DNA of 64,000 nucleotides, taken from the NCBI RefSeq assembly GCF_963678975.1, contig NC_089276.1:2005445-2069444 (forward strand), written 5' to 3'. How positions within the stretch are numbered: position 1 is the stretch's first letter; the number at the start of each line of letters is the position of its first letter. Under the pieces are notes generated by a model. That model did no database searches, was not told the origin of the DNA, and saw only the letters and a program-made list of their open reading frames with translations. This document shows positions 56,704 through 64,000 of this stretch, piece after piece. A program made the position numbers and the translations under genes. The stretch is from Dysidea avara. Lineage: Eukaryota; Porifera; Demospongiae; Dictyoceratida; Dysideidae.

Positions 56704-58161
56704 GCAGGGGCATAGCCAAGGGTGGGCATGGGTGGGCATTTGCCCAACCATCACAGTTTCTTGCCCAACCATCACAAACTTTTGCCCAACCATCACAAGT
56801 AGCTTAAGATTCACAGCAGCACACAAAACAGCCCTACTTTAATACTGTAAAGCGTAAACGTGTACCTCATTTGTTGAACCATGACTTCGAAGAACGGATC
56901 GAGATAGATGGTGTATCACGTGACCATTATGTGGAAAATCCCTTGGGAAGTCCCTATAATCACACTTCATGTAGACGCGTGTGCCACGCTCGGTTTTAAA
57001 TGGAAAATTAAAATGGAGTCGAAGCGTAGTACACTATAGTCGTGGTACTGTATCTCTAAGTCACAGTAGGTTTCAGTGTGGATGGTGCTGGCAGCAAAAG
57101 ATTTCGTTTCAGTGGACTTGTCGCGTATATTTTTGATAAGGAAAATACTGTATAGCCTAACTTACTACTGATGAAAGAAAACGAGAAAACGTACTCTCAA
57201 TAATGGCATATGCAAATGGAGCTGGTAATGGAGAAAAGGTCAAGTCATTATAAAGTGTCACGTGCACAATTTGTACTGATTAACCGAGTTGTGGTTTACA
57301 CCAGAAAAATGTACATTGGCTGCTATAAGTCTGGGACAAAGCTTTCTTGGCATGCTGATAGTGATATTATCTATGGACTCATTACAGTTTATAAATTAGC
57401 GCTCCCGGCCTTTAATTGGGGTTTACTTAAGGCCACTCCAAATGAGACTGTAGTTTCCCGTCCTCCGCCCGCATCACGTCTAGGCACCCGCATTGCATGT
57501 CAATATTGTCATTATTTTTCCAAAACCACTTCCTGTGCTGCTTTCTGGAAACTTTTCATGGAGCCTTTTATTTTGCATTGCTAAAAAGCACAATGAAACC
57601 TAAAAATGAACGGTTCTGGTGGTTGATAGCTTGCAAAGAAGCCATTTTCATGACCTTGAAATCCTCTGAAGATTGAGATACTCTAATAGAGCAGTCACAC
57701 CTCTAATAATGAATAATGATAATAAGCCTCCCACCCGCATCGAATAACGAAAGCACCAGGACGGGAAACTACAGTCTCATTTGGAGTGGCCTAAAAAGTA
57801 CTGCATATCGCTGTGGTGGTTGGTCTGAAAGCTATACTGCCAGCTGATTGTTGTAAATATGTGATGAACTATTTACACTGTTAGTTCTTGTAGGTTCAGC
57901 AGTTTGATGTCACATGATGCTCAGCTACGACGATCGTCGGTGGATGCATGCCCTACAATTTTAATAGAATAGCATATAGCTAGTAAATGTTCGCATGCAT
58001 GCAAGCAGTGTTTGTTTACACTATAGCATAGGTAGCTGTAGGCCCTGTGTGCATACATTTTTCATTGATAATGTCTCACATGAAAGTGAGCGTGTTTCTT
58101 GTGTGTGTAGTTGAGTTGATGTTATGCCCAACCATCAAATATTGGCTGGCTACGCCCCTGC
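56704..58161. mobile_element. 1.46-kb MITE, GCAGGGGC(A/G)TAGCCA ends, TTGGGT duplication
   Basis: Left GCAGGGGCATAGCCA and right TGGCTACGCCCCTGC; TTGGGT at 56698-56703 and 58162-58167. Near each end TGCCCAACCATCA is repeated. BEL/Pao gag coding joins across it. It contains another MITE (57431-57791) and one inverted CTCTATTAGAG motif (57675-57702). No transposase. Confidence 0.85.
57431..57791. mobile_element. Harbinger-like MITE, TAA duplication
   Basis: Ends GGCCACTCCAAATGAGACTG and inverse; TAA at 57428-57430 and 57792-57794. It has GTTTCCCGTCC and CCGCCCGCAT subterminal words as in the 9333 and 47397 copies, but a different centre: a subfamily. Third level of nesting here. Confidence 0.87.
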
Positions 58162-58254
58162 TTGGGTAACTTTGGTACCTTCACTTGCCTCCCGTGCCTC
58201 AACCTCATCCCTTATTACTTTCATTAGATCGTCGAGTTTCCATACATCACCTTT

Positions 58255-60890
58255 GAATGATTTAGTACTAGAGGGGCGAGCTATTCAACAAAGACTCAGT
58301 AATAAGCAGCCACGTTCCAACTGTTCTGATCCAGATGGTAGATTAGCTTACTCTTTTGCCAAGCTTATGTTTAATGGAAAAACCAAGCACGCTTTGGACA
58401 TACTTTCATGACAGGGAAAGGGTAGGCTTCTCCACTTGTCTGAGGTTACTGATGCTAAAGAAAATACAACAGTACGAGATGTGCTTGAAAATAACATCCT
58501 TCTGCTGCTCCACTTTACCCTGAATGTTTGGATACTAATACTGATTACTCTTTGGTATATCACCCAGTTATTTTTGAAGCCTTGGATGGTTCTGTAATTC
58601 GTGCAGCCGCTCTTCGTACCTCAGGATCTGCAGGACCTTCTGGTCTGGATGCTTATGGTTGGAGACGCTTGTGTTCATCCTTAAAATCTGCCTCTCCTGA
58701 ACTTTGCTGTTCCATTGCTATTTTAGCTTGTCGTCTGTGTACATCATTTGTTGATCCTGAAATTGTTTTGCCACTTGTGTCGTGTAGACTTATTGCTTTG
58801 GATAAAAATCCTGGTGTCCGCCCTATTGGTGTAGGAGAGGTAGTTAGACGCATTATTTCCAAGGCTGTTCTGTCAAATTATTGGACCTGATATTCAATGT
58901 GCTGCTGGTCCTCTACAGCTTTGTGCTGGCCAAACTTGTGGTGTTGAAGCTGCAATCCATTCCATGAGGTCCATTTTTGATGATGAGAAATCTGAAGTTT
59001 TTTACTTGTTGATGCCAGTAATGCTTTTAATTCACTTAACAGGGCAGTAGCATTGCAAAACATCCAGTATACATGCCCTGCTTTTTCGACCATTCTAATC
59101 AACACATATCGTTTTCCAGCACCATTATATGTTGATGGTGATGTTATTTATTCCAACGAAGGGACTACTCAAGGGGACCCCCTTGCTATGCCTTTTTACG
59201 CCTTGTCTATAATACCTCTTATTCGTAGATTACCTAACAATGTCACTCAGGCATGGTATGCAGATGATGCAAGTGCTTGTGGTGAAGTTTCACATCTGCG
59301 TCTGTGGTGGGACCAGCTTTCATTACTTGGACCACATTTTGGCTATTTTCCAAACGCATCTAAGACTTGGCTTGTTGTCAAAGAACAGTACCTGAATCAT
59401 GCTCAATTGCTTTTTGCCAATACTTGTGTCAATGTAACCACAGACGGACGGCCTCATCTCGGGGCTGCTATTGGATCTACTGCTTTTGTTGCACAGTATG
59501 TTTCTAATAAAATCACCACTTGGATTAGTGAATTAAAGTTGTTATCATCTTTTGCCATTACCCAGCCCCATGTGGCTTACTCTGCCTTTACACATGGACT
59601 AGTCAGTAAATGGTTATTTGTTGCTCGTACTATACCTAATGTTGATGATCTTTTTCACCCACTTGAGGATTGTATTAGACACAGCTTCATTCCTGCAGTA
59701 ACTGGCCATCTACCACCCAGTGATTTAGATAGAGACTTTTTGGCTCTTCCCACTAGGATTGGCGGTATGGGTATTATCAACCCTATCAGAGTGTGTGCTT
59801 TTGAGTTTACCGCCTCTAACAAAGTTACCAAGCCTCTGCAATCCCTTCTGTTATCTCAAACCAGCACTTTCTCAAGTGATATTCGTGGTGAACAACTTTT
59901 AATAAAAAATGAAATATATCGCATGAAATTTTCCATGACATCTTCTAACAAAGCATCTTTACTAGAAGGGGCTACAACTAGTCTAAAGAGATCAATTGAA
60001 CTAGCTTCTGAAAACGGAGCTTCAAATTGGTTATCTGTTCTGCCTTTGCAGGAGTACAATTTTTCTCTTCACAAAACTGCCTTCCACGACGCTGTTGCGC
60101 TTAGATATGGATGGGATCCTGCCAGGCTTCCTCAACATTGCGCCTGTGGAACTAAGTTCACTGTTGAACATTCCTTTACTTGTCCCAAGGGTGGCTTCCC
60201 TTCTATCCGTCACAACGAGATCTGTGACTTAACAGCAACCTTACTTACTGAGGTCTGCCATGAGGTGGATGTTGAACCACATTTACAACCTATTACTGGT
60301 GAGCAGTTCACCTTAGCCTCTTCAAACATCGAAGATGGTGCTCGACTAGATATTTCAGCCAATGGTTTTTGGGGTGGCCGTTGTGAGAAAACTTACATTG
60401 ATGTTAAAGTCTTTAACCCACACGCTCCTAGTAATCGTACCACCAGTGCCAGTGCCATTTACAGAAAACATGAATTGTGTAAGAAGCGTTCATATGAAGC
60501 TCGCATGCGTGAAGTTGAACAGAGTTCCTTTACTCCTTTAATCTTTTCAGCCACAGGAGGAATGGCTTACGAAGCAACCATGTTTTACAAATGCCTTGCT
60601 TCCTTGCTTTCAGATAAATGGGATTCAAATTATGCTGCTGTAATGGGGTGGATCCGGTGCTGCTTGTCCTTTTCACTTCTGAGGTCAGCAATTAGATGTC
60701 TGAGGGGTTCTAGATCCTCAAAGGGCTCCTTTGGCCACTCTTTAGGATCAGCACCAATTGACCTCATTCAAGTAGAGTCAAGACTCCCATTACTTAAGCA
60801 GTAACTCTTATTGTATTTTTTCCCTCCTTTCTTTGTATGTTTAATTTGTTGTTTCTATTGGGTTACGTTAAAACAAAAAATAAAATAAAA
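58255..60890 (+). pseudogene. Non-LTR retrotransposon with RT and endonuclease-like C-terminus
   Basis: Flanked by a 13-bp duplication, ATACATCACCTTT (58242-58254 and 60891-60903), with an A-rich 3' end. The 5' start is truncated. RT motifs: VDASNAFNSLNR (motif A, about 59010), GTTQGDPLAMPFYAL (B, about 59162) and WYADDA (C, about 59255). 59053-60804 is one long frame. Its C-terminus has a zinc-finger-like CACGTKFTVEHSFTC (about 60140) followed by ARLDI and YIDVKVFNP, which look like the D...DxK core of a restriction-like nuclease, and a conserved CCLSFSLLRSAIRCLRGSRS end. That layout suggests the R2/CRE-type class rather than APE-type elements; this is inference. A stop at 58409 and frameshifts near 58500, 58880 and 59008 disable the N-terminal half. 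Confidence 0.85.
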
Positions 60891-61799
60891 ATACATCACC
60901 TTTTGTTTCTCTAGCGATACGCAATCGGATATTATCAGGGAGTTTAGTTATAATCACAGGGATGAGGAGAGAACCGTACTGCTCTGATTCAATTCCAAGT
61001 GTGGAAAGCCCACTAATATGGACATTGATTCTGTCATATACTGATCGTAGGGAGGCAGGGCGATCATTAGTACAAGCTGGTACCTTCAACAGCTTGTCCA
61101 TGTGGGCACAGATAATTGTTTGTGGTTTCCCAAATCTGCCCTTCAGCAACTCAATTGCCGTGTCGTAATTAGCCTCAGACAGAGTTAAGCCTTGAATTGC
61201 ACTTGCAGCTGTCCCTTCTAATAATGAATGGAGATAATTGAACTTATCTACCTTGGAGATGTCTCGATTTTGGTTGACAGCTGAATCAAACAATTCCCAA
61301 AACCCTGTCCATTTTGTGACATCGCCTTTAAACTTGGGCAATACTAGTTTTGGTAAATGAGTTCGAGCAAGAGTTTCTGTAGCAGAAGGAATTAGAGGTG
61401 GGGTTGCACTACTGCCCCTTAAACTGTCATCAACTCTACGTTTACACTCTATGATTTTTGCAGTAGTGATCTCCGACTCTTCTACCTTGCGCTCAATTTC
61501 ACTTATTTCACATAGCGACAAAATTTCTTCATCAACCTTATTTTAAAAACACATCTTACTGTCTAATTGCTGATGAATCACCTTCAGACAAGCTACTGCT
61601 TCACTAACGGTGGGGTCAGTTCCAATTATCTCGTCAACTTCTTTAATGAGCTTAGTAGTTACTCCACGATGCGCCCGTCGAACTGCCTTGGAGCGGTCAC
61701 ACTTCTCCTTTCTCTCTTCAGCAGACAGAGACATCTCAATAGTACATGCGACTGAGGGGGGTTGCACAAAAAACAACAACGGCTCATACAATGATACGA

Positions 61800-62180
61800 T
61801 TAATCACCTCTACGAGTGCCATTTACTGCCTGGCACCAAGGATTCTGAGTTTGTTTTTTCTACATTTGGTGGACTTGGTAGGGGGGCAACTATATTCTAT
61901 AGCCGCTTAGCTGATTTACTCTCTAAGAAACATGGCACACCCTATACCAAGACACTTTCACTAATGGAATGTTCCATCTCTTTTTCTTTACTCCGTTCTG
62001 CCATCTTGGCTATCCGGGGCAGTAGGACCATGAGACCTGTACATGTGGAGTGCCCCACTACCTCTGCTGAACTGCGCCTGGCAGAGATTCAGCTTGACTC
62101 ATCTGTTTAATGTGTTTATTTTATTTTGTATCTGTTTAATGTGGTCGTGACTTCATGTATGTAAAAAAAAAAAAAAAAAA
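61800..62180 (+). pseudogene. Second 3' fragment of the same non-LTR family
   Basis: Forward reading TKDSEFVFSTFGGLGRGATI and MECSISFSLLRSAILAIRGS parallels the C-terminus at 60535-60720. Stop at 62108; a poly-A run lies at 62164-62180. It is strongly 5'-truncated and inserted in the BEL/Pao 5' untranslated region in the same orientation as the larger copy. The exact left border (61790-61840) and target duplication could not be fixed. Confidence 0.75.
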
Positions 62181-62268
62181 GAAGAAGAGATTATAAGCGT
62201 CAAAAAAATAAATAAATAAAAAATTCTAAGTTTGGGCCAGGTCGAATCAAAGTCTGTCAGAATCTTGG

Positions 62269-62286
62269 GCCCCACGTTGGGTGCCA
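62269..62286 (-). other. BEL/Pao primer-binding site
   Basis: The reverse strand reads TGGCACCCAACGTGGGGC, two bases after the end of the LTR. The TGG(C) start and 18-base length fit annealing to a tRNA 3' end, from which minus-strand DNA synthesis is primed. Confidence 0.7.
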
Positions 62287-62288
62287 AA

Positions 62289-62530
62289 TGTTATGAAAGA
62301 TCACTAAAGATCCACTTCAGGAATCCAACAGAATGAAATCCTAAGATATGATCATACCAACCCAGTAAATACCATACATTTAGACACTGTACAGTTGATG
62401 ATGTGTTATGACATCACAATGACTGTATTCAGTGTTGTGTCATATAAAACTATTTTAAGTGTTTAAATTCTTCTCAGTAATTGACACTATCAAATGTTCA
62501 CACACAAGTGTTCATACAATACACATACTA
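62289..62530 (-). repeat. BEL/Pao 5' LTR (partial, outer border uncertain)
   Basis: The inner border is TGTTATGAAAG on the + strand next to the primer-binding site. The outer end is not defined because the palindrome at 62532 begins there, and no second LTR is present for comparison. Confidence 0.5.
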
Positions 62531-62531
62531 T

Positions 62532-62856
62532 CTAATCCAAAACAGCCAAGCTGTAAAAAAAGAGTGCGGTCCTCAAAAAGGCTATAGTGAAAAAAGATGT
62601 GAAATCCAAGGTGGTGGCCAAGAAATGGCTGTGATGGTAGGTTAATGGTAAAAATTTTAATAACGACAATTCAGGTGAATTATTGTGCCGCTTGGTCTTG
62701 GCACAAAATTCACCTGAATTGTCGTTATTAAAATTTTTACCATTAACCTACCATTACAGCCATTTCTTGGCCGCCACCTTGGATTTCACATCTTTTTTCA
62801 CCATAGCCTTTTTGAGGGCCGCACACTTTTTTTTACAGTTTGGCTGTTTTGGATTA
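62532..62856. mobile_element. Foldback with 150-bp arms
   Basis: 62532-62681 and 62707-62856 are reverse complements with about eight differences; ends CTAATCCAAAACAGCC and inverse; centre TTGTGCCGCTTGGTCTTGGC. The arm holds TGTAAAAAAA next to the end, and GGCCAAGAAATGGCTG. The terminus style (CAGCC..GCTGT..A-run) resembles the outer right end of the 50520 palindrome. Confidence 0.85.
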
Positions 62857-63042
62857 GATTTCACTTCTTTTTGTATTTGTATACCCCAAAGCTGGCCTAT
62901 GGCCAGCTTTGGGACTTTTTTAACCTATCTTTTTTTCTTTACCACAGGAAGAAGAAAAGATGAAGAAGATTTTAAATACTTTAAATATTTCTGATTTTAT
63001 CAGTAAATGTACAAATTATAATATAATACATATATTTATTAC

Positions 63043-63330
63043 AGAACTCTCCATGGTGGTTTCTTTGTAACTGAACACTCTACAAGGTGACTTCTTCTAA
63101 CTGCTCTTTCTACAGGGTGATTTGTTTGTAGCTGAACGATCTACAAGGTAACTTCTTCTAGCTGATCTTTCTACAGGGTGAATTGTTTGTAGCTGATCTC
63201 TCTACAGGGTGACTTGTTTCTAGCTGATCTCTATACAGGTTACTTGTTTCTAGTTGATCTCTTGAACTCTCTTCAGGGTGACTGCTCTATTAGGGTGACT
63301 GCTCTATTAGAGTATCTCGATCTTGCACTT
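63043..63330 (+). repeat. About 31-bp minisatellite ending in the CTCTATTAGAG motif
   Basis: About seven imperfect units of TTGTTTGTAGCTGATCTCTC...ACAGGGTGAC. The last unit passes into two copies of TGCTCTATTAG(G/A)G and then TATCTCGATCTTGCAC. Confidence 0.85.
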
Positions 63331-64000
63331 GCTACACCAAGTTGGATTTCGTGTTATAACTCCGTGGCTTTAAGTCTGATTCTTCTACACCATTGAAGAG
63401 CCTAGCTTTCTAAGATGATTACTCCATCTGTACAGTGATTTTCAAAGCATTACCCCAAGCGGTTTTTCTGGTAGCCGTGACAAGTAATCGATTTTTATTA
63501 GCTAATCTCGATTGCGTAATTGTTACACACTGTTGGTTTTTTCGTTGTATCTTCCTGGTTTTTAGCTCGATTTCTTTTAAACCACAAAAGGTTTGAGGTT
63601 CAATAGTTAACCTATTCACCAACCAATTTTCAGCTTCTTCCCATACATGGTTTACCCTGTAGGCGTGACAACATATTGGTGTTATTTTTCGTGAATAATC
63701 GCTCATAACTCTTTGCCTGTTTATCGTATTCCAGCTAAAGTTGGTACAGAGATGCGCCTTTATACCCCCTTCTGTGTGCCACATTTCAAGGCAATCGGAT
63801 ATGGCGTTCGCGTTTTATAGCAGTTTTTGTAAGTGTGCGACAAGAGGAAGAAAAATAAGAAAAAAATTAAGAAACTAAGCCAATTTTTGAAGTCGCATAT
63901 CTCGGGAATGCTTGAAGCGATTTCGCTCAAATTTGGAATGTGGAGTGCTGAAGTTGGAGGGCATGTCCACAGAAAAAATTGTCTTGTTTCATCAAGGCAG
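63331..64000. other. Unidentified sequence, probably repeat
   Basis: No long coding frame of credible content; the reverse frame 63419-63784 has no recognised domain. Words such as TCGGGAATGCTTGAAGCGAT and CCACATTTCAAGGCAATCGG have the look of an interspersed repeat, but no second copy is in this window. Confidence 0.35.

Larger units (their letters stand above)
53720..62288 (-). pseudogene. BEL/Pao retrotransposon, several insertions, 3' truncated
   Basis: Reverse strand. Primer-binding site TGGCACCCAACGTGGGGC (62286-62269). Gag starts at ATG 61734 (MSLSAEERKEKCDRSKAVRR); after TAA at about 61544 comes DUF1759 (HLPKLVLPKFKGDVTKWTGF, to 60904). Then follow three zinc knuckles (CAYCDSPHFSASC, CFNCLKSNHKVKGC, CRTCHKRHHQSIC; about 56650-56430), a DUF1758 aspartic protease with VDNGSQHSYI, RT with SLYVDDLVTG (about 54930), and a Pao RNase H with HGFSDASRSTYAVVTY and YWTDSMSVLYWI. 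A frameshift lies near 54770. Homology stops at 53720, so integrase and 3' LTR are absent. Coding continuity is broken by insertions 58255-60890 and 56704-58161; the piece between (58168-58242) reads DLMKVIRDEVEAREASEGTK. Confidence 0.9.

Noticed and set aside
56704..56826. N-terminal extension of the long BEL/Pao frame with repeated VMVGQ
   Set aside because: This part is encoded by the MITE inserted at 56704, not by the retrotransposon.
61610..61800. First part of the + strand frame 61610-62110
   Set aside because: It is the antisense of BEL/Pao gag; only the part from about 61800 belongs to the non-LTR fragment.
63043..63330. CRISPR-like array
   Set aside because: The repeats are contiguous and imperfect with no unique spacers; it is a minisatellite in eukaryotic DNA.
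1..64000. tRNA, rRNA or snRNA genes
   Set aside because: No cloverleaf with A and B boxes or conserved rRNA word was found by eye; absence is not proven without tRNAscan-SE or Infernal.

Overview
The window looks like repeat-rich nuclear DNA from an early-diverging animal, most likely a sponge. The evidence is one spliced gene with GT-AG introns plus non-LTR, Ty3/gypsy, BEL/Pao, DIRS-like and Crypton-like tyrosine recombinase, hAT and Harbinger-like elements. I saw no bacterial operon, rRNA, tRNA or CRISPR array. The taxon is an inference; no species marker is readable.

The only convincing host gene runs on the + strand from about 7948 to 46090. Four phase-compatible exons (7948-7975, 24486-24712, 27625-27762, 45935-46090) give a predicted 182-residue protein: a short N-terminus with PPxY and LPxY motifs, a Ser/Thr-rich stretch, and two hydrophobic segments separated by a basic loop. 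The topology resembles the CD225/dispanin (IFITM-like) class, but similarity is weak. A possible alternative last exon (27247-27297) would give a form without membrane segments. The introns (about 16.5, 2.9 and 18.2 kb) are packed with mobile elements.

Layout. 1-7140: two or three antisense non-LTR reverse transcriptase remnants, one split by a MITE, then a decayed DIRS-type recombinase. 7.9-24.5 kb (intron 1): MITEs and foldbacks, a Crypton-like/DUF3504 recombinase pseudogene (10.5-13.0 kb), an antisense gypsy remnant (16.2-20.6 kb), several copies of an interspersed repeat called R1 here, and a hAT deletion derivative. 24.7-46 kb (introns 2 and 3): a hAT-like composite, a sense-oriented gypsy element with one 119-bp LTR (30.0-34.1 kb), and two 3-kb long-inverted-repeat elements (34.6-37.8 and 38.5-41.6 kb). 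The second carries two opposed copies of an uncharacterised 'DDTD...GCDTTS' protein. 46-53 kb: MITEs and near-perfect palindromes. 53.6-62.5 kb: an antisense BEL/Pao element with a readable primer-binding site, interrupted by a non-LTR element with a 13-bp target duplication, a second copy of that non-LTR family, and a 1.46-kb MITE that itself holds another MITE. 62.5-64 kb: a palindrome, a 31-bp minisatellite and unidentified repeat.

Target-site duplications and reading frames across breakpoints allow many insertions to be ordered in time. One short motif, TGACTGCTCTATTAGAGTA, recurs inside at least seven otherwise different elements and is the least explained signal here.
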